From NCBI GenBank assembly GCA_963576565.1, contig OY755040.1, forward strand, positions 25,300,543 to 25,364,542: a stretch of DNA of 64,000 nucleotides, read 5' to 3'. The notes beneath the pieces were generated by a model. That model had not been told where the DNA came from and searched no databases. It saw nothing but the letters and a program-made list of their open reading frames with translations. This DNA is from Aspidapion aeneum. Taxonomy: Eukaryota; Arthropoda; Insecta; Coleoptera; Brentidae. Shown piece after piece: positions 1-10,243 of the stretch (within the stretch, counting starts at the first letter, position 1; the number at the start of each line of letters is the position of its first letter). The position numbers and the translations under genes were made by a program.

Positions 1-1746
1 CAAGAAATCATTCCCTCAAACTCGTGGCGCTACATTCCTTCTGCTTTGAATGCAGCCGATATTGCGTCACGAGGGGCCACCCCTTCACAGCTCATGTCAC
101 ATGACATGTGGTGGAACGCACCGTCGTTTTTGTGGTCTCCCGAAAACGAATGGCCCGATTTTCATAAACCAAAAATGCCGATTGATTTCGGAGATATTAA
201 TCTGGAGGAAAAGCCAAAAGTCTGTTGCAATACGATAATTGATGTCAACTTCTTAGATCAGCTTCTTATCAAATATTCCTCTATATCAAAAATTCAACGT
301 ATCATTTGTTATGTCCTTCGAATAGTTAACCTTTTTCAAAACCATTCCTATCAAAAACCCACTAAGCCGCCGGACCAAAAAGTTATTTTTGAGAATATTG
401 TTTTTCCTACCACCGGTGAGATGCAAAGTGCGTTACACCTTCTTATCAAACGCGTGCAAGGTTCTTGTTTTTCTGAGCTTTTTTCCGCGTTATCTAAGGA
501 TAAACCAATACCGAAACCTTTGCGAAAACTTTCACCTTTTCTTGATGAGAATAATATCATTAGAGTCGGTGGCAGATTACAAAAATCTGACCTTTTGTCT
601 TATTCTGCAAAACACCCCGTCTTACTTTCGAGTGACCATCGTTTAACTACTCTTCTTATCGAGTCCGCTCATCGACAATATCTTCATCCTGGGTTTAAAA
701 CATTACATAATCTGCTTTTACAGCAATTTTGGATATTATCTGCCAGACGGGCAATTCAAAGAACCATATCCAAGTGCTTGCAATGTTTTAGAATCAACCC
801 TAAACCCTATAGACCGCCCATAATGAGTTCACTTCCCGCTCATCGAATCAATCAACTAAAACCTTTTTCGAGTGTAGCTATCGACTTTTGTGGACCTTTC
901 TTCGTGATTCCTCATCGTTACCGTGGTTGTAAAGCTTTCAAATCGTATGTCTGTGTGTTTGTCTGTACGGCCACACATTGCGTGCATTTGGAATTAACCA
1001 TGGAACTGTTCACCGAAGGGTTCGTAGGTGCATTCCATCGATTCATTTCCAGACGCGGAAGCGTGACGCAATGCTGGTCAGATCAAGGCAGTAATTTTAT
1101 AGGGTTTCGTAACCAATTACTGGATTACGCAAGAAGTGCTGCCACCAGACTTTCTATTCGTTGGCATCTGGGACCTCCTCTCAGTCCACATTTCAATGGC
1201 CTGGCAGAAGCTGGCGTCAAAAGTTTTAAAACTCACTTTGTACGAGTCGTCGGCGACCAGAAGTTGTCTATCATGGAGATGTCCACCCTTACCTGTCGCA
1301 TAGAAGCCGTACTGAATAGTCGCCCTTTATCTCCTGCCTCTTCAGACCCACACGATCTTCAACCTCTTACCCCTGGGCATTTTTTGACACTTGAACCCCT
1401 TAATTCAGAAATTCCGGAGTCAGATTTGTCCGAGGTTCCCCTAAATCGGCTCTCGAGATGGCAACTAATCCAAAAACTACATAATGATTTTTGGAAACGG
1501 TATTCTATAGAGTATTTGCATACGCTACAACAGCGACACAAGTGGACTGATTTGTCCCCAAATATCAAATTAAATGATTTGGTTATCATAACAAGTGATC
1601 ACATTCAATCGCCTTTGAAATGGCCGGTCGGTCGGGTCATCGAACTGCATCCCGGCGGGGACGGTCAGGTGCGTGTTGCGACGGTAAAAACGGTTACCGG
1701 TGTTTATAAGCGGCCAGTTGTAAAACTGTGCCTCTTGCCAAATTAA
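1..1746 (+). CDS. BEL/Pao retrotransposon pol, 3' part (RNase H end and integrase)
   Basis: The frame is open from base 1 to a TAA at 1744-1746, so the 5' part lies outside the window. The first codons give the end of RNase H, including its last acidic residue in NAADIASRG. A BEL/Pao integrase follows: a zinc-binding H/C region ending in KCLQCF, then a core whose catalytic triad is visible as D at codon 295 (AIDFCGPF), D at codon 361 (WSDQGSNF) and E at codon 403 (GLAEAGVKS). The C-terminal part is uninterrupted. Integrase inserts retrotransposon cDNA into host DNA. This frame is intact, unlike the copy at 48-55 kb, to which it is nearly identical over the shared stretch. Whether the upstream gag, protease and RT are intact cannot be seen. 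Confidence 0.93.
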   Translation, partial: QEIIPSNSWRYIPSALNAADIASRGATPSQLMSHDMWWNAPSFLWSPENEWPDFHKPKMPIDFGDINLEEKPKVCCNTIIDVNFLDQLLIKYSSISKIQRIICYVLRIVNLFQNHSYQKPTKPPDQKVIFENIVFPTTGEMQSALHLLIKRVQGSCFSELFSALSKDKPIPKPLRKLSPFLDENNIIRVGGRLQKSDLLSYSAKHPVLLSSDHRLTTLLIESAHRQYLHPGFKTLHNLLLQQFWILSARRAIQRTISKCLQCFRINPKPYRPPIMSSLPAHRINQLKPFSSVAIDFCGPFFVIPHRYRGCKAFKSYVCVFVCTATHCVHLELTMELFTEGFVGAFHRFISRRGSVTQCWSDQGSNFIGFRNQLLDYARSAATRLSIRWHLGPPLSPHFNGLAEAGVKSFKTHFVRVVGDQKLSIMEMSTLTCRIEAVLNSRPLSPASSDPHDLQPLTPGHFLTLEPLNSEIPESDLSEVPLNRLSRWQLIQKLHNDFWKRYSIEYLHTLQQRHKWTDLSPNIKLNDLVIITSDHIQSPLKWPVGRVIELHPGGDGQVRVATVKTVTGVYKRPVVKLCLLPN

Positions 1747-1978
1747 AAGTAATTTTAATTTTCTACCTTTTACCGGGTATTACAATAGGTTTTTTATTTT
1801 TAATTTTTTTTGAATTTTTTGTTTGTTTGTTTTGCCTTTTTTCGGGATTTCGTTATATCTAAATAAACTTACGATACTTATCTGTTTTCATTCATTTATA
1901 TTTATCGGTCGATTCTTTTTCTTATATCTATATCTGTCCGGTTGAGATTCTAAATTTGTGTGTTTTGGAGGGCAGTTA
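1747..1978 (+). other. BEL/Pao 3' untranslated region with polypurine tract
   Basis: T-rich non-coding stretch between the pol stop and the LTR. A purine run, GGAGGGCAG at 1967-1975, lies just before the LTR where the plus-strand primer is expected. It matches the stretch before the 3' LTR of the second BEL copy. Confidence 0.75.
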
Positions 1979-2448
1979 TGTTAGCTCCCGCTAAATTTCG
2001 CGGTTGTTTATATATATTTTTAAAAACACACAACTGTATGAAGGACAAAGCGCATTCCGCGTATTTGGACATGCGCACCAACAACCAGTGAGATCATTGT
2101 CAATCGCCTAGAGAAAAAGGCGTGTTAATTTCGTTCTCCAACTATTTCAAATATCTACACCTGAAAGTGCTCGAATTTTGTGTACTGAAGCGTAGAACTA
2201 GAAACTTCAACCCTTCAGCTACGTGGTGACATCATTAGATCCATTCGGGGGCCCCTTGGAACGAGAAGAATTTGGCTGCAAAGGAGGTGAGTGCACTTAT
2301 CTGATTACCGTTGTGTGGTTCCAACAATTTTACCTATGGACGTCTGATTATTTCGTAATTCATATCAATACATTTATGTTTGCTCACGATATCATTAAAA
2401 TATTTACAGTCCACTGCATTTAGCGTTTTTTCTATCCGCGGGCTAACA
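1979..2448 (+). repeat. BEL/Pao 3' LTR
   Basis: 470 bp, starting TGTTAG and ending CTAACA. The boundaries are fixed by comparison with both LTRs of the element at 48,290-55,034. The first ~285 bp differ at only about seven positions from that element; the last ~185 bp carry more than twenty differences including indels. The LTR lies directly behind the polypurine tract of the pol at 1-1746. Confidence 0.92.
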
Positions 2449-3860
2449 AGTTGTCCAACCAGACAGCTATCATCTGGGCACTTATTTAACCTAATCTGTG
2501 ATCTGGGGAACATACTTGGGGAACATATACATATAATATTAAAATGTTTTTTGTTCAAAATGTCAGATGGTGCTGTACTAGGTCTTAGCCTAGGGTCACT
2601 GCATCACGAAGACGTAGTGTCTTCTTAGGGTAGCGACACGACAGCTAAATATTTTTGGTTATATGACGAATCTGACACTGTCAGGAGCGTAGCTTTTTTT
2701 GTGTTCAAAAAAATAAAATGGTTTACAAATGTTACGTAAAGAACTGTCCATCACACCCCTTATATATATTTAGACTGTCCAAATAAACAAACCATTAAAA
2801 TAATGCTTTTTCAGATTATCGAATATAAAAACCAAATTTTTTATGATTTCATATTTATTAGGACCCACACAGCGCAAGAAACAAAAAATTAGTTGACATG
2901 TTTTATAAAATATAAAAAACTGTTGTTGGATTTTGTATCATTTAATAAATTTCTTTATGCACTCTAGGGCTAAACGTGTACGTTTATTTCCTTTTTTCAT
3001 GGACTGAGGTAGTATTTTTTATCCCCTGTGATTAAAAGTAATTTCTTTAAAACTATAAAGGCAAAATATAGGTTTTTTGGATCATTTTATTTAAAAAAAA
3101 AAACAAAAAGCTATCATGATACACGATACGGTTATTCTGTTGCTTCCAGCTTGGCGGCAGTTTACTGTACTTTGCTGATGACTTGGTTGGTTTCGATTGT
3201 TATTATTGTGTCCTTTGGCATAGCCTCCATATAAACGAAGCATTTAACTTTCTAGACTTCTCCAGGATGTAAAACAGGAATACCTTTTCGATGAAATTTT
3301 CGACATTCCTTTTATTGCATCATTTTCGGTACTCTGAAAGCTGCTTTCTTTGGTGGCCTTTTCAATGTCCATCTCAAAGTAGGAATAGACTTTATTATTT
3401 GATCCCTCGTTTGTTCCATCTTTGAGAAATTTAATTCGAACATATTCTCGACTAAACCTATTTAGTTTGTTATGAAATAAATATTATTTTTTGCACATTT
3501 TTTTCTATGTTTGTTAGCGTCTGACTGACTTTTGTTTAATATCTACCATAGCAACGCGCCCAAAGCTCACCAAAAAAATGAAAACTATCACTGCCCGCTG
3601 TATTATTATATACCGGGGGTTGACATGCTAAAACTAGAGTACCGGAGTAAGTGGTTTAATATTTATTTATTTTATGATTATTATTATTTTTAGTATATAA
3701 GCATTGCCATTAAAGTCCTTTTTAATCACAGCAAATTACAGCCGTCCTTCCGGTCGGGCGCAAAAAATCTTGCTGCGGGATTAAAAGTAAACACAGCAGT
3801 TCCGAGGTTTATAATATACCTACTATTATTTTATTACGGTGTCCAAACAAAAGCGGGCGG
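2449..3860. other. AT-rich stretch without a recognisable gene
   Basis: Short ORFs only, with no recognisable domains. One arm (2592-2638) of a spaced inverted repeat matches 6219-6264. Nothing else could be assigned. Confidence 0.6.
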
Positions 3861-4141
3861 CGAATAAAACGTCGAAAGAACAAAATGTCGAAGACACAAA
3901 AGGTCGAAAACATAAGGTTGAAACTAAAAAAGGCCGAAAATACAAAAGGTCGAAAGTAGAAAAGGTCGAAAAACAAAAGGCCAAAACTTCAAAAGGTCAA
4001 AAATACAAAAGGCGAAAGTACAAAAGGTCGAAAATACAAAAGGTCGAAATTCCAAAAGGTCGAAAGTACAAAAAGTCAAAAATACAAAAGGTCGAAAAAC
4101 AAAAGATTGAAAAACAAAAGGTCCAAACAAAAAATCGAAAG
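3861..4141. repeat. 16-bp minisatellite, unit GGTCGAAAATACAAAA
   Basis: About 17 imperfect head-to-tail units of 15-16 bp around GGTCGAAAATACAAAA. One frame stays open and gives a lysine-rich low-complexity peptide, because the unit lacks stops in that frame. This is not evidence of a gene. Confidence 0.85.
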
Positions 4142-4187
4142 TAGCTACACTGTAATGATTGTAAAAAAAGGCGTTATTACAGACACA

Positions 4188-4240
4188 GAGGCATACGCAC
4201 ACACACACACGTAACGCACACATACACGTACACACACAGA
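4188..4240. repeat. CA-rich microsatellite
   Basis: Interrupted (CA)n tract with ACGTA interruptions, lying between the two minisatellites. Confidence 0.7.
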
Positions 4241-4483
4241 CGTCACGCCGATATTGCTAAGATAAGTCAAAATACACCCAAATAAAACATTTTCATCTCG
4301 TCGGCGTCATCTCAAAAACATTTTTTTTCCTCGAAAGCAACATTCTCTAGCCATTGTTGCACGGGCTAGGAAGGTAAAAAAAAATTCAACAATTTAAAAA
4401 TTCAAGGTCTAAGATTTTTTTTGTACCATCTCTAGGTATTTGTTTGGGTAGCAACACGAAGGGTCGCAGACCTCTCTTCGCAA

Positions 4484-5105
4484 ACATTTTCCTCGAACGG
4501 AAATTTGTCGAAAACAGTTTTTTCGAACGGAAATTTGTTCGAAAACATTTTCTTCGAACAGAAATTTGTTTTAAAATTTTTTCTACGAAAGAGAATTTGT
4601 TCGAAAACAGTTTCTTTGAATGGAAATTTGTTCTAAAACATTTTTCCAAACGAAAAATTGTTCGAAAACTATTTCTTTGAATGGAGTTTTGTTCAAAAAC
4701 AATTTTGTGAATCAAAAATTTATTCGATAACTTCGAATGGAAATTTGTTTGAAAACATTTTTTTCAAACGGAATTTTGTTCGAAAATCATTTTTTCGAAT
4801 GGAGATTTGTTCGAAAATATTTTCTTCGATCGGAAATTTGCTCGAAAATAGTTTCTTCGAATATAAATTTGTTCCAAAACATTTTTTCGAACGGAAATTT
4901 ATTCGAAAACCATTTCTTTGAACGGAAATTTGTTCGAAAACCATTTCTTTGAACGAAAATTTGTTCGAAAACAGTTTCTTCAAATGGAAATTTGTTCGAA
5001 AACATTTTTTTAACGAAAACAGTTATTTCTAATTAACATTTGTTCGAAAACATTTTTGTTCGAACGGAAATTTTTTCCAAAACAATTTTTTCGAACAAAA
5101 ATTTA
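4484..5105. repeat. 31-bp minisatellite built around TTCGAA
   Basis: About twenty diverged units of roughly 31 bp. Each begins near TTCGAACGGAAATTTG and continues TTCGAAAAC then a T-rich spacer. TTCGAA is its own reverse complement, so the two strands look alike. Several frames stay open on both strands and yield F/E/K-rich peptides. This is a property of the repeat, not coding evidence. Confidence 0.88.
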
Positions 5106-5295
5106 CGATCAATTGGTGTTTTTCTCAATTGATCGCAAACGTATTCTAACCGTTCCAGACACTCGCTGACCTTTTTCCATAAAAACACTGCCTCCAAATC
5201 ACAGGTTTGCACTTCATTGATAAAAGTTAGAATAACACATTTTTCGAGAATATGTTTCGGTTGGTTCGGTTTGGTTTCACACTCTCTACCCAGAC

Positions 5296-5515
5296 AGCAC
5301 AAGTACGTACTTTGTACGTACATAGTACGTAACTCTGCGACGTACCATACGTACATTTTTGGACGTCCATTTATATAATACGTCGTAGGGATGTAATTTT
5401 AGCCATGTACTATGTACGTAAACAAGTCGTACTAGGTACCTACATGGTACGTCCAATTAAACGTAAACCATGTATATGTAAGTACTCCAGACGTATATGG
5501 TACGTACATAGGACA
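5296..5515. repeat. Cluster of GTACGTA-type palindromic words
   Basis: About ten occurrences of TACGTA, GTACGTAC, GTACCTAC and one-base variants in 220 bp, irregularly spaced. Not a simple tandem array. The function is unknown. Confidence 0.65.
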
Positions 5516-6034
5516 TCAAATTAAATTAACAAAAGTGTAGAATTAGGACTAGGTACCATTAAAAACTATTCTGGCTTCCTGAGCATTCCAACTTTAGGTG
5601 ATCTTCCAGGTTTACGTCTCGATAGATCTCTAATAATGCCGTTAAATGTTATAATCCCAAATCTAAAGAACTTATGTTATTTTAAAAACAAAGACTTAGT
5701 GATATCGATGTTATATACAAAAATAAAAGTTTGAAATATTTTTCAAAAAATTATGTTTTTGCACAAAGTCCTACCTGTTTGAAAGCACGGCAGAACCACA
5801 GGAATGACTTTTGAAACTATAACAAATTTACAAAAAAGGCAAAATTTAGAGTAATCCCACAGAAATTATATTTTTTATCATTTCTAGGTAAGTACTATAA
5901 CTAATATTATATCTAATGGTAAAAGTGTATGCATTAAATTGTTTCGTAGTCTTTTTTGTATTAATTTATATTTCAAAAATAAAAAGTTGGTCAAAAACTT
6001 ATAGGTATTGTTTTTAATGTTTTTAAAAATATTT

Positions 6035-6205
6035 TACATACTGTAGGTACTCTAAAAATTCTGAGATCGCATTACAAACTTCTAGAGAAATTGTAGGTAC
6101 TCTAAAAATTCCGAGGTTTATTAACAATATTGTATAAAAATTGCATGTAGGTACTCTAATTATTCCGAGGTAAGTTGACGAGTCGCCCATGGAAATTCCG
6201 AGGCA
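6035..6205 (+). repeat. Three-unit tandem repeat with GTAGGTACTCTAAAAATTCC
   Basis: The word GTAGGTACTCTAA recurs at about 6043, 6093 and 6148, each time followed by ATTC-GAG-like sequence. A further ATTCCGAGG lies at about 6195. Unit length is about 50-55 bp. Confidence 0.6.
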
Positions 6206-6813
6206 GGTCACGTGGGCTTGTCGCTACCCATGGAGACGCCAGGCTTCCAGGATGCAGTGACCCTATCTTAGCCATTGACTTCTATACCCTACGTGTAGAC
6301 CCGGCATGGGCCTAAATTGCCATTATATCAAGCTTTTATCGCAATTGACCAAATACAAGTAAGAATTTAATGAGCAAGATAGGGATGAAAATAGAATTTC
6401 GGTTTGGTGAGTCCGGACACATGCAACATCGCAAAAATATTCTATTTGCTTGTCTTGGATAAAAAAGGGCAGTGGCGGCGCAAAATAAAAATTTTGAATT
6501 CCACTAGAATTTTTTTATCAACAATTTTCTGTTTGAGTAATAAATAATTCATGAATACTTACTTGTGTATACTGTGTTTACAAAATTCTCTTCAGTAAAA
6601 AAAAGAGTAAAAAGAATTTCTAAGCATGCTAAGTGCAGTGGATGTATTAGAATTATTGTTTTCATCTTAGAACTTTACAAATGTTGTACCTTCCAGGTAA
6701 AATATTTTCTTTTTTTGAACAAGGGCCTTCTTCAACTCTTCTCTTCTTGGGTGGACTACAAGTTATGCTCAAGTCAGATGAAATTTCGGAACTAAAAATT
6801 TCAATTCGGAATG
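6206..6813. other. Stretch without a recognisable gene
   Basis: Right arm of the 2.6/6.2-kb inverted repeat at 6219-6264. A hAT-type end word, CAGTGGCGGC, lies near 6471 without a partner end in view. No coding signal. Confidence 0.5.
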
Positions 6814-7221
6814 GGACAACTGGCGCCGGGCCAACTCGGCGCCGCCAACAGGGCTCCACGCCGGGCCTAATGGGCGCCGGGCCAACTCAGCGCCGGACTA
6901 TTTTTTTTTCGATAAAATGTGCAGATAAAAAACAAAATAAATATGTTATTTATACAAAAATTTCAACATCTATTAAGTCGAGTGTTGAAATTTGGTAGGT
7001 GGAGTGTTCTGCGACTTGAAACACCGCCAAGTTCCATATTCGATACATATCGATGCATAAATCCGCGACTTTGGATCCGCCATTTTAATTTTTTTAAGTT
7101 TGTTTTTCATCTGCACTTTTTATCAAGAAAAAATATTTTAGTCCGGCGCACAGTTGGCTCGGCGTCCAGTTGGCCCGGCGCCCAGTTGGCCTTCCGCCCA
7201 GTTGGTGGCGCCCAGTTGTCC
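6814..7221. mobile_element. Foldback element with GC-rich GGCGCC/CCAACT subrepeats
   Basis: 408 bp beginning GGACAACTGG and ending with its reverse complement. Both arms are built from short GC-rich units (GGCGCCGGGCCAACT and variants) in opposite orientation. Inside them both arms continue with matching AT-rich sequence (ATAAAATGTGCAGAT and its near complement). There is no coding capacity. A related, one-armed copy lies at 55,738-56,149, and a GC-rich cousin at 11,690-11,805. Confidence 0.75.
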
Positions 7222-7734
7222 TAGACTGCAACACATTTCAGGGGTCTGGTACGTTTTACCACCTTTCTTAAACTTTCTTAAAACTACGAAGTTTTTTGAA
7301 AAATGATAATTTTAGACCATTTTATAGTGATTTCTAAAAAAAAAATTGCGGAAAATCGTTGATTTTGTTAAAAAAATTGAAATTGAAAAATTCTTAAAAC
7401 CCCATTAAAACCCATACAAATTGCTACAAAAGAAGCATTTTCTCATTTCAAACTGAAACAAAACGGTCCCTGACGTCTATCAGCTGTTAACAAAAACTTG
7501 AAATAACTAAGGTCACTGATCGAAATCGGGTCAGTTTTTTTGGTCCTTTTATGAAAATGCACAGTTTTTAAAAAAGCATGAAATTCAAAACAAAATCAAG
7601 CAAATTATGATTCCTACATTTTTACAATTAAAAATTAGTTTAATTGAACATTATATCAATTTTTATTCCTTAAAACACTAAAAATTAATAATTATTTACT
7701 TTTTTAAAATTTATCGAAGGTCTAACCGAACAAA
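7222..7734. other. AT-rich stretch without a recognisable gene
   Basis: Nothing assignable seen; poly-A-rich words dominate. Confidence 0.5.
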
Positions 7735-7930
7735 ACCAAACTGAACCGATCCGTATCGAAATGAACCAAATCAAACCGAATCTAACGGTTCGGTTTGATT
7801 TGGTTAAACTAAACCGTACCTAACTGAATGTAGCTAAACAACCCAAACTAACCCAACCTGACCCAACCTAACCCAACCCAACCCAACCTAACCCAACCTA
7901 ACTCAACCTAATCTAACCCAACCTAACCCA
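7735..7930. repeat. AACC-type degenerate repeat tract (CCTAACCCAA units)
   Basis: Begins with AACCGAA/AACCAAA words, passes through an inverted stretch (CGGTTCGGTTTG) and ends in about ten near-tandem CCTAACCCAA units. It resembles a decayed version of the insect telomere word CCTAA, but the period is ten, not five. A similar tract lies at 60,195-60,315. Confidence 0.7.
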
Positions 7931-9252
7931 TATATATAAATATAGTAAAAGTTGTTAGGTTTATGTCCAGGGGGTAACCATTGTCCATAATCGTCGGAAA
8001 TCGAGTTAGGATTAGTGTATGCGACCATAAACATTGAGTGGCGCGTGAGTGTTTGGTCTTCAAATTTTTTTAGGGAAATTTTTCAAAATCTTTTTTTCCG
8101 CACTGGGCACCCTAATAAACCGTAATCTGGTCACCCTAATCCATCGCAATCAAAGAAAATCGGTAATCGAAGTGTCACAAATTTTTTGTTGGTTTCTATT
8201 CTTCTTTTATATTATGTAGGACAAAATTATTAATTAAACTATGTGACCTTATTAAGTTAGACAGCATGATGGTCAAATGACATTAGAAGGACATACACAT
8301 ATGATACCGGCCTGTAGACCGGTCGCGGTGGCGTCATATAATAATAAATATATACTTTCGCGATGAAAGACCAAAATTTAACTTAAAATTACTGTAAAGT
8401 CCTCAAAAAACATTAAATTTATCGAAATTTATAAAAACATAGATCAGTGTGTGTAACAATTCATCAAGATGTATGAAACTCGACCGTTGCATGTCAAATG
8501 TTTGGTTCGAAAAAACAAAAACAACTGGATAAAAATCGGTATGTAAGCATTTAAAAAAAAATCATTTTTCAAGAAAATCAAATACTTTTTGTTAATTTTC
8601 ATGCAATGCAAAAAAAGTGCGGGGAAGTGACACTTTCTGAATCAAAATGTGTGAGAGTACAATCGCACGGTCGCAGAAAAAACTATCGTGACGCTACTGA
8701 ACTTTCTCGTGTTTTAGCAGAAACTATCCGTCAAGACGACTTACCCATGAAATGTTGTTTTTTTATGGATTTTTTTCTTCTTTGGCACAAAAAACAATTT
8801 CGGACCATGTTTGAACTCAAATAGTTACTTCTAAACTTGTTTTTAAACGTTTTAAGTTTTCTTTTTGTAATATTCCCGCACAAAATTCAAAAAAATTCAG
8901 TTCCGTACTTAGACAACATTGTCTATCAGTTTTCCCTGTATAAACCGACTAGCAGGTAGAATCACTTAAAATACGGCAGGTGGATTAATGGTAGCCAGCT
9001 GCTTTTCTGTCGCACTTATGCCGTCAGTGTGAAAGAGATAAAAGTACCCATATAATATCTAGGGTATTATTAGCATGCAAAATCACCCTATCTTTGTCCG
9101 TTTCACATGTTCAATAATGTCTATCTCTGTTTTTATTGTAAAATAAATACCCGCCCATAGGAACCAAATTGGATAGGGTCAATAAAAACTGCCTTGTCTT
9201 TCCGTCTCTAACGCCCTTTCAGGGCGTTATAGAACTCAATGGTCTTAGCATA
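7931..9252. other. Stretch without a recognisable gene
   Basis: A small palindrome ACCGG-N8-CCGGT lies at 8306-8323. A 72-codon ORF at 8606-8824 has no recognisable domain and is not called. Otherwise AT-rich filler. Confidence 0.5.
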
Positions 9253-10209
9253 GCCACCGGCGAGCTTTGCCATATTGAGGGGCAGATGGCGCTGAAATAA
9301 ATTCGTTTGGTACGCAATATACAGGGACGGCTAGTACGATTTAGTTATATGTGCGAGTTCCGATGCTCATGCCTATCATACAAATTCCATTAGATCCACA
9401 GTACACCAATTAAAAAAATAGTAATGACAAATCGGCTTTCCCGCCAAATATTTTTAGCGCTACACCCCGTATTTTTAGTTCAGGACGATAGCTCCGCGAT
9501 GGCGCTATCCCAGCAGAAAATGCACCGTTAAGCCCTGTATCCTGCGTGTCTTTAAATGACTTTTGGAATTTGAATTTGTCAAGCACTTGAAGTGCACATC
9601 GATAAAACTCATAAAACTTGTCAAATTTGTTTTTCGCGAAGATTTTTTTTATGTTTGCGTTGAAGTGGAATGTTTTTAACATTTCTTTTGAGATAAAAAT
9701 CCAAAAAAAATCGGTGTGTTTGCGTTTTATCACGGGAAAGTGAAATCTTGCAGAGCAGAGCGATAACTTCTCTCAAAAAAGGTTTAGAATGTGTTGTGGT
9801 TCGGTTCGGTGTAAGTGTAATAGTTACTGATTTTTAATGTATTCATACTAATATAAATTATGATTAAAATAAATTGTTATTCTATTATGCAAAATTTGGA
9901 CTTATTTTTTTTGACATAATTTTATTATCTTTCAAAAAACAAAGAATTTCAACAAAAAATTAAAAAATAACTGACCTGTATAATAATATACAAGGCGCAG
10001 ATCGCAAAAATTAGTTCAAACAGACAGCTATGGGATGGCGCTGTTAAAATGCCATTAGTAGTATTAAGAGTTTAACATGGGGGTGTCCAATCTATTTCTG
10101 TGGTTAGTAATCTGTGATTAGATCATAGTAGTTGTCTCTGAATATGGCGTACTAGACGAATTTATTTCAGCGCCATCTGCCCCTCAATATGGTAAAGCTC
10201 GCCGGTGGC
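9253..10209. mobile_element. Non-autonomous TIR element, 54-bp near-perfect inverted ends
   Basis: Ends at 9253-9306 and 10,156-10,209 are inverted copies, 53 of 54 positions matching, starting GCCACCGGCGAGCTTT. Similarity continues inwards for about 20 bp at lower identity. The word GATGGCGCT occurs in both arms and similar words occur inside. A 15-bp direct repeat (ACTCAAYGGTCTTAG, 14/15) lies outside at 9234-9248 and 10,229-10,243, but not abutting the ends, so it is not a normal target duplication. No transposase is present. Confidence 0.75.
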
Positions 10210-10243
10210 TCCTCTATATGGGTTATTTACTCAACGGTCTTAG

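Larger units (their letters stand above)
2592..6264. repeat. Spaced inverted repeat enclosing two minisatellites
   Basis: The left arm 2592-2638 contains AGGGTCACTGCATC and GGGTAGCGACA, separated by 22 bp. The right arm 6219-6264 carries the reverse complements of the same 14-mer and 11-mer at nearly the same spacing (21 bp). The enclosed 3.6 kb holds both minisatellites and the GTACGTA cluster. The arms may be the ends of one old element or two copies of one repeat in opposite orientation. Confidence 0.4.

Noticed and set aside
3839..4144. 101-codon lysine-rich ORF
   Set aside because: It is the translation of the 16-bp minisatellite; no stop occurs in the unit, so length is not coding evidence.
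4386..5005. Several overlapping ORFs of 70-109 codons on both strands
   Set aside because: They come from the TTCGAA minisatellite, which is stop-poor on both strands.
8606..8824. 72-codon ORF with some basic residues
   Set aside because: No family recognised and no promoter or splice context; could be chance.
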